Shown: positions 9,289 to 16,365 of the stretch, one piece after another
Position numbering within the stretch: the first letter of the stretch is position 1
Layout: each line of letters opens with the position of its first letter
Assembly (NCBI GenBank): GCA_016708845.1
Contig: JADJFB010000020.1
Coordinates: 1-21,802, forward strand
Length of the DNA: 21,802 nucleotides
Source: Bacteroidota bacterium
GTDB taxonomy: Bacteria > Bacteroidota > Bacteroidia > B-17B0 > Aurantibacillaceae
Direction of reading: 5' to 3'
Program-made: the position numbers and the translations under genes
Notes under the pieces: generated by a model
What the model was told of the DNA's origin: nothing
Databases searched by the model: none
What the model saw: the letters and a program-made list of their open reading frames with translations, nothing else

Positions 9289-10056
9289 ATGAAACTAGCA
9301 TACAGAGAATTTGGATCAGGACAGCCACTAATTATATTACATGGCTTATTCGGGCAAAGCGATAATTGGAATACATTAGCCAAACGTTTTGGTGAAAATG
9401 GCTTTAGAGTTTTCACGGTCGATCAGCGTAATCATGGATTATCACATCATGATAATGCATGGGATTACCATGTGATGGCAATGGATTTAAAAGAATTTAT
9501 TGAAACACATCAACTAGAAAATGTGATTCTTTTAGGACATAGTATGGGAGGAAAAACTGTAATGTTCTTTGAACAGATGTATCCACAAGTAGTACAAAAA
9601 ATAATAGTAGCCGACATTGCCCCAAGAGCTTATGAGCCTCATCACGATTCTGTTTTAAAAGCACTAAATGCCGTTGATTTTACAGAAATAAATACACGAA
9701 AAGAAGCTGAAAATATTTTAGGACACTATATTTCAGATTTTGGAACCAAGCAGTTTTTGTTAAAAAATATTTATTGGAAAGAAGATGAAACTAAGCAAAT
9801 GGCTTGGCGTTTTAATTTAAAAGTAATTACTGCAGAATATAATAATATTGGAGTGAGAGTTCCTGATTTTAAAAGTGATACAGAGACATTGTTTATAAGA
9901 GGCGAGAAATCAAATTATATTTCCGATGCAGATGAACAAGATATCGCTAACCGTTTTTCGGATTATCAGTTAAAAACAATTGCTAATAGCGGACATTGGG
10001 TTCATGCTGAACAGCCAGATGCTTTTTTTAATTGTGTGTTGGAATTTATTGCTTAA
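9289..10056 (+). CDS. Alpha/beta-fold hydrolase, YbfF-like esterase
   Basis: This is a cytoplasmic serine hydrolase of 255 residues. The HGLFGQSDNW motif (18-27) forms the oxyanion-hole strand turn, VDQRNHGLS (44-52) is the usual strand-4 signature, and the nucleophile elbow GHSMGG (83-88) carries Ser85. The catalytic His is most likely His236 in SGHWVHAEQPD near the C-terminus. The best acid candidate lies in the region before it, near FIRGEKSNYI. The size and these motifs match the YbfF group of short-chain esterases, whose natural substrate is not known. The gene is intact from ATG to TAA, starts nine bases after cinA and ends 19 bases from the convergent NadR-like gene, with no clear hairpin in between. 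Confidence 0.88.
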   Translation: MKLAYREFGSGQPLIILHGLFGQSDNWNTLAKRFGENGFRVFTVDQRNHGLSHHDNAWDYHVMAMDLKEFIETHQLENVILLGHSMGGKTVMFFEQMYPQVVQKIIVADIAPRAYEPHHDSVLKALNAVDFTEINTRKEAENILGHYISDFGTKQFLLKNIYWKEDETKQMAWRFNLKVITAEYNNIGVRVPDFKSDTETLFIRGEKSNYISDADEQDIANRFSDYQLKTIANSGHWVHAEQPDAFFNCVLEFIA

Positions 10057-10075
10057 GCTTTAAAAGCCTTTTCAA

Positions 10076-10594
10076 TTAATTGAATCGTGTTTTTAAACGC
10101 TCTTCTCCAATGCCTTTAATGATTTTATAATCAACATCTAATTTTTGAAGTTCATGTTTATTCCATTTGAATAAATGTTCTCTTAAATCTTCATTTCTTC
10201 TTTGTGGATCGGCAATCCAAGGCACATCATTATTGGTTATTAAGGTTAAGTCATAATCATTATCCTTAATCGACTTGCTTATAAAATCCGGTACTTTGTT
10301 GAATTTATGTGTACTCCAAATTTTGATGGTGATTAAGGATGTGTCGCAGAATAAAAAACGGGTTGCTTTTGGCAAGTATTCTTTTTCTAACTCTAATTGT
10401 TTTTTTGCAATGATTTCTAAATCAGAAGTGTTGTAATTATCAATGTCGTGTTCTTCAAAATAGGTTCTGGCATACTCCGGAACAAACACTGTATTATAGT
10501 GCTTTGCTAGTTGTTCGCATAATATAGTTTTACCTGTACTTTCAGGACCAACAATTACTATTCTTTTTATTCTTTGATCAGTTGCTTTTTCCAT
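10076..10594 (-). CDS. NadR-type ribosylnicotinamide kinase-like ATPase
   Basis: This 172-residue protein corresponds to the C-terminal kinase domain of NadR only; the DNA-binding and NMN adenylyltransferase parts are absent. The P-loop is GPESTGKT (16-23). VPEYART (38-44) and FCDTS (about 82-86) are the next two kinase-domain signatures, and WIADPQRRNEDLREHLF is a lid-like basic segment. Ribosylnicotinamide kinase phosphorylates nicotinamide riboside to NMN, trapping what PnuC brings in. Its start overlaps the end of pnuC by 28 bases, which implies translational coupling and a shared job. Because the operon also contains a ThiE/TenI-like protein, phosphorylation of another vitamin-like substrate cannot be excluded. 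The gene is last in the five-gene operon and intact. Confidence 0.85.
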   Translation of the reverse strand: MEKATDQRIKRIVIVGPESTGKTILCEQLAKHYNTVFVPEYARTYFEEHDIDNYNTSDLEIIAKKQLELEKEYLPKATRFLFCDTSLITIKIWSTHKFNKVPDFISKSIKDNDYDLTLITNNDVPWIADPQRRNEDLREHLFKWNKHELQKLDVDYKIIKGIGEERLKTRFN

Positions 10595-11118
10595 GAGTAA
10601 AATCCATAATAGGCCATTAAACTAAAAAATCCATAGAGCAGGGCATAAGTAGGTAAATCTTTAATGACGTATAAAAACACATAAGCTGCATCAATAATAA
10701 TCCACAGCATCCAGTTTTCAATCCACTTTTTAGCCATCATAAATGTACAAGTAAAACTGCACGAAGTCAATATAGCATCAAATAAAATTTGGTCGGACTT
10801 AAAATAATGTAAAAGGTAATAATATACAATGGTTTGTATGATGATTGATAATATGACTGGAGCATAATATTTTGAGGGCATTTTGGTTACTGTAAATACT
10901 TTACCCTTCTTTTTATTCCAATACAGCCAACCATATATTCCGCTAATGAAATAAAAAATTTGTAACCCGAAATCTCCAAATAAACGTTGATTGTAAAAGG
11001 CTGTGCCCGAAATAATAACGGATATCAGTGCCATTGGCCAGCACCAAATACTTTGAAAGATAGTTAGTAAAACACCTGCAATTCCTGTTAATAAAGCTAT
11101 CCAATCCCAAAATACCAT
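10567..11118 (-). CDS. pnuC: PnuC-family vitamin transporter (nicotinamide riboside likely)
   Basis: This is an integral inner-membrane protein of 183 residues with about seven hydrophobic segments. Typical PnuC features include WCWPMALISV (25-34), FYFISGIYGWLYW (55-67), an ENWMLWIIIDAAYVFLY stretch (about 134-150) and a final helix ending YGFYSWKK. PnuC proteins move nicotinamide riboside by facilitated diffusion and depend on a cytoplasmic kinase to trap it. The NadR-type kinase gene overlapping its 3' end supports that substrate. Bacteroidota also have PnuT, a PnuC relative linked to thiamine; the upstream ThiE-like gene keeps that alternative open, although I see no TPP riboswitch. The ATG overlaps the stop of the upstream gene as TAATG. 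The gene is intact. Confidence 0.85.
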   Translation of the reverse strand: MVFWDWIALLTGIAGVLLTIFQSIWCWPMALISVIISGTAFYNQRLFGDFGLQIFYFISGIYGWLYWNKKKGKVFTVTKMPSKYYAPVILSIIIQTIVYYYLLHYFKSDQILFDAILTSCSFTCTFMMAKKWIENWMLWIIIDAAYVFLYVIKDLPTYALLYGFFSLMAYYGFYSWKKQLIKE

Positions 11119-11750
11119 TATTCGATTGGGATATTTTTTTCTTTACAATATCTTACAAATGCAATATATTTTTCGAAAGGCGAAGTACTTTTCCATAAAT
11201 GACCATAAAGAGCAATGCCATGAAAGCCTAATTTATAAGCTAGTTCAGCACTTTTTTCGTTAACACCACCTCTAGCATATATTTTTTTGCCTGATTTTTC
11301 AATGGCTGCTGTTACTGTTTCTGGATAAAAGCCACTATACAATTCTCCTGAAATATTATGAAACATAGTTCCTAGAAAACAATAATCTGTTTTTACTTTT
11401 TGTTCTTGGTACAATTCGGCAATTCGTTTGTAAGAAATAGACTTCACTAAATGAGGCTTTCTTAGGTAAATCATTTTTGTGTTCCACCATAACTTAATGT
11501 TGTGTTTAAGGTGAGTAGAGGTAAAATGAAACCCTTTTAAATCATATTTAAGAGCTAGTTTATGGTGAGAGTGAATAATAATACGGTTATGAAAGTGAGC
11601 AGGTATTTCTTTAATATAATCATCCAACTCTTTTGTCGAAAATCTATTTTTACGGACATGCAAAGTCTCTAATCCAGCTTCAAACATTTGAATGATGGCT
11701 AGAATTTCGTTGTCGCTTTTTTGCGATTGGGTAATAACTACCAACTTCAT
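11118..11750 (-). CDS. ThiE/TenI-like TIM-barrel protein, possibly without TMP-synthase activity
   Basis: The protein of 210 residues has the thiamine phosphate synthase/TenI barrel layout. ETLHVRKN (about 28-35) sits where ThiE has its strand-2 diphosphate-side motif, RIIIHSHHKLA (about 56-66) replaces the usual NDR-containing strand, and KGFHFTS follows in place of GVHLG. FLGTMFHNISGE stands where ThiE has a Thr/Lys-containing phosphate-binding loop, and ARGGVNEKSAELAYKLGFHGIALYG is the GG-phosphate strand-turn. The missing NDR and TxTK motifs suggest weak or different activity from thiamine phosphate synthase. This is a judgement by eye; no alignment was made. It starts one base after the GGGP-synthase-family stop and ends on the pnuC start, so it is translationally coupled on both sides. 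It is intact. Confidence 0.72.
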   Translation of the reverse strand: MKLVVITQSQKSDNEILAIIQMFEAGLETLHVRKNRFSTKELDDYIKEIPAHFHNRIIIHSHHKLALKYDLKGFHFTSTHLKHNIKLWWNTKMIYLRKPHLVKSISYKRIAELYQEQKVKTDYCFLGTMFHNISGELYSGFYPETVTAAIEKSGKKIYARGGVNEKSAELAYKLGFHGIALYGHLWKSTSPFEKYIAFVRYCKEKNIPIE

Positions 11751-11751
11751 A

Positions 11752-12437
11752 CTAGAATAATTTATTTATGTCTATTAATAATTCAGGACGTTTTTCAAGG
11801 GCATTGCCAATCACTAAATAATCAGGATTGGATAGTAATATGTTTTTTGTTTTTAATACAGAATCAATTCCACCACCTACAATTAAAGGGATGCTAATAT
11901 TTTTTTAACTTCTTTAATAATGGAAGATGCTAGTGTTTTTTTTGCACCACTTCCAGCTTCTAAATAAATTAATTTCTTTCCTAATAATTCACCAGCAATA
12001 GCGGTTTCTATAATTTCCTTTTTGCTAGTTAAGGGTTTAGTTTTAGTTATTTTTTGTGTCGTAGACGTATTGGCACCATCAATTAAAATGTAGCCTGTTG
12101 GAATAACGGTTAATTTTGATGCTTTAATTTTTGAAGCCGCCTTCACATGTTTACCAATTAAATATTCAGCATTTCTGCCAGACAAAAGAGATAACATTAA
12201 AATACCGTCAGCTTGTTTTGATACCTGCGTTTCGTCACCTGGAAAAATAACAACTGGTATTTCGGTAATGGATTTGATAGATTTAATCGTTTTCTCGAAA
12301 GTGTTTTTCTTTAAAACGCTACCTCCTACAAAAATGTAAGACACGTTACTTTTATTAGCTATTTTAATTAATTCGGGATTGTATTTATCCGGATCAATTA
12401 AAATAATGAGTTGAGTATGTGTTTGTTTTTCTAGCAA
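11752..12437 (-). CDS. Geranylgeranylglyceryl/heptaprenylglyceryl phosphate synthase family protein, one frameshift
   Basis: The TIM-barrel prenyltransferase family joins a polyprenyl diphosphate to sn-glycerol-1-phosphate, the first step of archaeal-type ether lipids; bacterial members are known in Firmicutes and Bacteroidota. Visible motifs are LIILIDPDKYNPE near the N-terminus, YIFVGGSVL, PVVIFPGDETQ, ADGILMLSLLSGRNAEYLIGKH in two pieces, and YLEAGSGAK. The frame breaks in the seven-T run at 11900-11906. Adding one base restores VKKNISIPLIVGGGIDS, the second phosphate-binding motif, and NPDYLVIGNALEK, to a TAG at 11752-11754. The repaired protein has about 228 residues. The start is TTG at 12435-12437, overlapping the stop of the phosphopantetheinyl transferase; an in-frame stop just upstream rules out a longer start. 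The N-terminus is therefore shorter than usual. Which prenyl chain it uses cannot be told from sequence alone. Confidence 0.9.
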
Positions 12438-13018
12438 GCGTTTATCTTATTTAAAGCGTAAACCAAAACATAATCCTCTAAAATTTGATAATTCAAATCA
12501 AAGGATTTTGTGAAATTTGGTAACTTAATCTCTCCTATAATTGTGCCTAAATTATGTTTTGTAAATGGTTTTACAAACAAATGTTCAATAAAATCAACTT
12601 CTTTTAAGCCGTAAATCTTATATAAAGTTTCCTTAGCGGCCCAATAAATCAGTAATTTTTCAACGTTATCATTAGAATCTGCTAATTCGGATTGCGAAAG
12701 AAATTTATGTTTGATTTTAAGTACTTTATCTCTTATCAATTCAATATCAATACCTGTAGCCTCTTTTTCATTCACAATAATGGCTAATTTATCGTGAGAA
12801 TGTGAAATAGAGATATGTTTACTCTCATTTGTTAAAAAGGGCTTGCCTTTCTCATCATAGCCTATAGTGGCCTCGCGGCCTAATAAGTGATTGATTAGGT
12901 AGTTTTTTCCTTGTGTTTCGATGTCTCTTTTGGCTGTTAAATCAAAGGAATGAGCATATTCGTTGAGGTTTAATATTCCCAAAAAAAGCCCCTCTTTTAT
13001 GTTAAAAACCTCTATCAA
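12431..13018 (-). CDS. 4'-phosphopantetheinyl transferase, Sfp-type superfamily
   Basis: The enzyme transfers the phosphopantetheine arm of coenzyme A to a carrier-protein Ser, activating acyl- or peptidyl-carrier proteins. The protein has 195 residues. HISISHS (68-74) is the substrate/CoA-side motif, GIDIELIRD (89-97) holds the magnesium ligands Asp91 and Glu93, and WAAKETLYKIYG (126-137) holds Glu130 and the catalytic-side Lys residues. The central WAAKE motif and length fit an Sfp-like rather than the shorter AcpS type. The only start that fits is TTG at 13016-13018; no in-frame ATG lies near. It is first in a five-gene operon whose next gene overlaps it by seven bases, and it diverges from ahcY. 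Its target carrier protein is not in the window. Confidence 0.9.
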   Translation of the reverse strand: MIEVFNIKEGLFLGILNLNEYAHSFDLTAKRDIETQGKNYLINHLLGREATIGYDEKGKPFLTNESKHISISHSHDKLAIIVNEKEATGIDIELIRDKVLKIKHKFLSQSELADSNDNVEKLLIYWAAKETLYKIYGLKEVDFIEHLFVKPFTKHNLGTIIGEIKLPNFTKSFDLNYQILEDYVLVYALNKINAC

Positions 13019-13029
13019 TTCTTTATTAA

Positions 13030-13077
13030 TTAAACTATAATGGCTGTTTGTTGTTACAAACTTATGTCTTATCTTTG
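13030..13077. promoter_or_regulatory. Divergent promoter region between the phosphopantetheinyl transferase operon and ahcY
   Basis: For ahcY, TTTG (13047-13050) and TATCTTTG (13070-13077) match the -33 and -7 boxes with a 19-base spacer and leave a 41-base leader before the ATG. For the minus-strand operon, TTTG (plus-strand CAAA, 13057-13060) is 19 bases from TAGTTTAA (13030-13037), a weaker -7 box, 11 bases before the TTG start. The two -33 boxes are the arms of TTTGT-TGTT-ACAAA (13047-13060), so polymerases on the two strands would compete. Confidence 0.6.
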
Positions 13078-13118
13078 CATAATTACAAAAAATAAACTTT
13101 TAAATCAATAAAATAAAC

Positions 13119-14438
13119 ATGTCAGCAGTAGCAACAGGGAAGTACCTAGCGTACAAAGTAAAAGACATCTCATTAGCAGAATGGGGTCGTAAAGAAATTA
13201 AATTAGCAGAAGAAGAAATGCCAGGATTAATGGCACTTCGTGCTGAATATGGTGCTTCTAAGCCTTTGGCTGGTGCTCGTATTGCAGGTTGTTTACATAT
13301 GACTATTCAAACTGCTGTATTAATTGAAACATTAACAGCTTTAGGTGCAGAGGTTACTTGGAGTTCTTGTAATATTTTTTCAACTCAAGATCATGCAGCA
13401 GCAGCTATTGCAGCAGCTGGTATTCAAGTGTATGCTTGGAAAGGTATGACTGCAGAAGAGTTTGATTGGTGTATTGAGCAAACTTTATGGTTTGGCGAAG
13501 ATCGCAAGCCTTTAAATATGATTTTAGATGACGGTGGTGATTTAACAAACTTAGTGTTTGATGTTTACCCTGAGTTAGCTGCTGGAATCAAAGGATTATC
13601 AGAAGAAACTACAACGGGTGTTCACCGTTTATATGAGCGTATGGCTAAAGGAACTTTATTGTTACCAGCTATTAACGTTAATGATTCAGTTACTAAATCT
13701 AAGTTTGATAACAAATACGGTTGTCGTGAATCATTAGTTGATGCGATTCGTCGTGCAACTGATATTATGATGGCAGGTAAAATTGCTGTTGTTGCTGGTT
13801 ATGGTGATGTAGGTAAAGGTTCTGCGCAATCATTATCTTCTCAAGGTGTTCGTGTAATTGTTACTGAAATTGACCCTATTTGTGCTTTACAAGCGGCAAT
13901 GGATGGTTACCAAGTAATGAAAATGGATAACGCTGCTAAAATTGCAGATATCTTAGTTACTACAACTGGTAACAAAGATATTATTGTTGGTCGTCATTTC
14001 GAATCAATGAAACATGGTGCTATCGTTTGTAACATTGGTCACTTTGATACAGAAATTGATATGGCTTGGTTAAACAAAACTTATGGTTCTACTAAAGATA
14101 CTATCAAACCACAAGTGGATCAATACACAATCAACGGAAGAAACATTATCGTTTTAGCTGAAGGTCGTTTAGTAAACTTAGGTTGTGCTACAGGTCACCC
14201 AAGTTTTGTAATGAGTAATTCATTTACAAACCAAACGTTAGCGCAAATTGAATTATGGACAAACACTGCTGCTTATGAGAAAAAAGTATACGTGTTACCG
14301 AAAATTTTAGATGAGAAAGTAGCTCGTTTACACTTAGCTAAAATTGGTGTTGAATTAGATACATTAAACAAAGATCAAGCAGATTATATTGGTGTTAAAG
14401 TAGAATGTCCTTTTAAAGGAGACGCTTACAGATACTAG
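13119..14438 (+). CDS. ahcY: Adenosylhomocysteinase
   Basis: The cytoplasmic NAD-dependent enzyme splits S-adenosylhomocysteine into adenosine and homocysteine, relieving product inhibition of methyltransferases. The protein is 439 residues and full length for the bacterial short form. SSCNIFSTQDHAAAA (82-96) is the substrate-domain signature. The NAD-binding Rossmann motif GYGDVGKG is at 227-234, followed by VIVTEIDP. CNIGHFDTEIDM is the family's second signature, and the C-terminus ends in YIGVKVECPFKGDAYRY, which reaches into the neighbouring subunit's NAD site. It has no frame defects. It has its own good promoter and a clear terminator, so it is a single-gene transcript divergent from the operon to its left. 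Confidence 0.98.
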   Translation: MSAVATGKYLAYKVKDISLAEWGRKEIKLAEEEMPGLMALRAEYGASKPLAGARIAGCLHMTIQTAVLIETLTALGAEVTWSSCNIFSTQDHAAAAIAAAGIQVYAWKGMTAEEFDWCIEQTLWFGEDRKPLNMILDDGGDLTNLVFDVYPELAAGIKGLSEETTTGVHRLYERMAKGTLLLPAINVNDSVTKSKFDNKYGCRESLVDAIRRATDIMMAGKIAVVAGYGDVGKGSAQSLSSQGVRVIVTEIDPICALQAAMDGYQVMKMDNAAKIADILVTTTGNKDIIVGRHFESMKHGAIVCNIGHFDTEIDMAWLNKTYGSTKDTIKPQVDQYTINGRNIIVLAEGRLVNLGCATGHPSFVMSNSFTNQTLAQIELWTNTAAYEKKVYVLPKILDEKVARLHLAKIGVELDTLNKDQADYIGVKVECPFKGDAYRY

Positions 14439-14458
14439 TATTTAATTCTTATAGTTTA

Positions 14459-14491
14459 AACTCCCATTTGCATTGCAGGTGGGAGTTTTTT
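14459..14491 (+). terminator. Rho-independent terminator of ahcY
   Basis: A perfect 8-bp stem (AACTCCCA, 14459-14466, with TGGGAGTT, 14480-14487) and a 13-base loop run into a T-tract ending at 14491. It lies about 20 bases after the ahcY stop. It also argues against the open frame that starts inside it as the start of the next gene. Confidence 0.9.
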
Positions 14492-14520
14492 ATTTGGAAA
14501 TACTTATATTTATGTATTAT

Positions 14521-16365
14521 ATGAAGATCCCCGGCAAGAATAACTTTATCATTATTATGTTTTTATTTAACGCTGTTAGTTTTTACTGTAATAACGGCGA
14601 GTTTAAATGCCATAAAATTGTTGAGAAAATTACCATTTTAGGAGAAAAAAATGGGTATACAAAAAAAGTGCTTTACAAAGGTCGGTTTACTGATCCATCA
14701 AATAAAGTTATACCTGTAATTGTTTCCGATCTTGAAAAAATAAGCAATTTCAAACGATTAGATTATCGTACGGGCGAAGTTTTGCAAAAAGGTATTTCTA
14801 TTGACGAACAAACGGTCCCAACAGATAATTTTTATAGTGACTTAAAGGCGTACGTTGTTCAACTTGAAGATACTTCGTTGAATTTTTCCTTACAATATGA
14901 TGTTTCCTGCAAGTATTTGATCTTATTATCAACATTTGATCTGATTAGTTATCCGCAGGCTGATACTGTTGTTTATGAAGTAAGATCGCCACGTAATTTA
15001 TTTCTTAATCTAAAACAAGATACAAGTTTACATTTTTGCAAAATTGATACAACGGTAATCGATAATGATACAAAAATGTACACAATCGTGTCAATTCCTA
15101 AAGTTAAATTAAACGTTAAAAAGAAGCTTCATAGTTATTATGAGGTTGAACACTTTGTGACCCTTCCTATAAGAGCTATTGTTATTCCTTCTGGAACAGT
15201 TAATGGCTGGACTTATTTTAATAGTTGGTTCAACGATTTAATTAAGGATAATATAAAACTGAAACCTCAAAGTATTAATACTATTAATGCCATTGTAACT
15301 AAAAATATGAATGAGGAAGAAATCATTAAAACAGTTTTTAATTATGTTAAATCCAATATTAAATACGTTGATATTGAGAATGGTTTAGAAGGGTTCAGAC
15401 CTAGGGATGTAAATGATGTTATTGAAAAAAAATATGGCGATTGTAAAGATATGGCCAGCCTTATTTGTCAATTGCTTAAGTACTATAAAATAAATGCCAA
15501 CTTAACTATTATTGCTACAATAAACTATCGATACAAAACTGATTTCCCTTGTTTATCATCGGCAAATCATGCTATTTGTGTAGTTAAGTCCAAAGCAAAT
15601 AAATCTTATTATTTAGATGCTACTAGTAAAACGGGCACATTTGATATGCCAAGCGAATTTATACAAGGGCAACCCTATTTTTCCGTAAATGATAATGGAG
15701 GTGCATTAGGCGTTGTGCCAGTTATTACATCTGATAAGAATTATTCAAAGACAACTTTAAATCTAAAAGTTAGCAATAACTTTTTGTCAGGAACAATGGA
15801 AGATAAAAGACAAGGTTTCAGTAGTAGTTTTGCTAAACATATGATCGAAAAATATACAGCTGTTGATGCTAAAACGAAAATGAATCAATACTATAATCAA
15901 CTTAACTCTGGAATTAAATTCACAAACCTTAAAACAGTTTTAACCGATAGTTCAAGCAATGTGACTTCGGATGTAAGTTTTTTAAATGCCATTGATAAAA
16001 TTGAAAGTAAAAATTTCTTGTTGCTTAAATCATTATTGTTTCCTCATCAGTTTCCTAAAAGAATAACCAAAGGATTTAGGTTTATTCCAGGTCAAACCAT
16101 TGATAACAATTTCGTATATCATATCAACTTTGATCATAAAATTAAACTGATAACAAAAGTTAGTGATTTAAAAATTGAGAATAAGGTTTCTTCTTTATAT
16201 TTTAATATTGCTTTCAACGGAGAAAATACAATTACAATTAGTTATCAATTCAAAATAAATAAAATTGAGTTAAATGAAATGGAGATAGCCGAGTTCGAGC
16301 AATTAAACGAAGAAATGCTTAAAAAAATTAATAGTTCTATTGAATATGAAATTATCAGTAATTAA
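14521..16365 (+). CDS. Secreted transglutaminase-like protein with intact Cys-His-Asp triad
   Basis: The start is taken at ATG 14521 (MKIPGKNNFIIIMFLFN), giving about 614 residues; ATG 14512 is nearly as good, and the TTG at 14473 lies inside the terminator. The N-terminal hydrophobic segment is a probable signal peptide. Residues 30-260 are a beta-rich domain resembling DUF3857. The transglutaminase core runs from about VFNYVKSNIKY to PSEFIQ. KKYGDCKDMASLICQLL holds Cys308, ANHAICVV holds His350, and YYLDATS holds Asp366, the expected papain-like triad. The C-terminal 230 residues form a further beta-rich domain. Such proteins are common in Bacteroidota, near or at the cell envelope, with unknown substrates; cross-linking, peptidase or acyl transfer are all possible. 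It overlaps the start of the next gene by 20 bases, and that gene encodes a related protein. Confidence 0.85.
   Translation: MKIPGKNNFIIIMFLFNAVSFYCNNGEFKCHKIVEKITILGEKNGYTKKVLYKGRFTDPSNKVIPVIVSDLEKISNFKRLDYRTGEVLQKGISIDEQTVPTDNFYSDLKAYVVQLEDTSLNFSLQYDVSCKYLILLSTFDLISYPQADTVVYEVRSPRNLFLNLKQDTSLHFCKIDTTVIDNDTKMYTIVSIPKVKLNVKKKLHSYYEVEHFVTLPIRAIVIPSGTVNGWTYFNSWFNDLIKDNIKLKPQSINTINAIVTKNMNEEEIIKTVFNYVKSNIKYVDIENGLEGFRPRDVNDVIEKKYGDCKDMASLICQLLKYYKINANLTIIATINYRYKTDFPCLSSANHAICVVKSKANKSYYLDATSKTGTFDMPSEFIQGQPYFSVNDNGGALGVVPVITSDKNYSKTTLNLKVSNNFLSGTMEDKRQGFSSSFAKHMIEKYTAVDAKTKMNQYYNQLNSGIKFTNLKTVLTDSSSNVTSDVSFLNAIDKIESKNFLLLKSLLFPHQFPKRITKGFRFIPGQTIDNNFVYHINFDHKIKLITKVSDLKIENKVSSLYFNIAFNGENTITISYQFKINKIELNEMEIAEFEQLNEEMLKKINSSIEYEIISN

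Noticed and set aside
10057..10075. GCTTT-A-AAAGC as a terminator between convergent genes
   Set aside because: The one-base centre cannot form a loop and no T-run follows.
11750..13110. TPP riboswitch controlling the operon with the ThiE-like gene
   Set aside because: I looked upstream of the operon and of the ThiE-like gene for CTGAGA and the ACC..GAAC..GGGTAATGCC-type core and found none.
14473..14520. N-terminal extension of the transglutaminase-like protein from TTG 14473
   Set aside because: It begins inside the ahcY terminator hairpin; the ATG at 14521 leads straight into a signal peptide.
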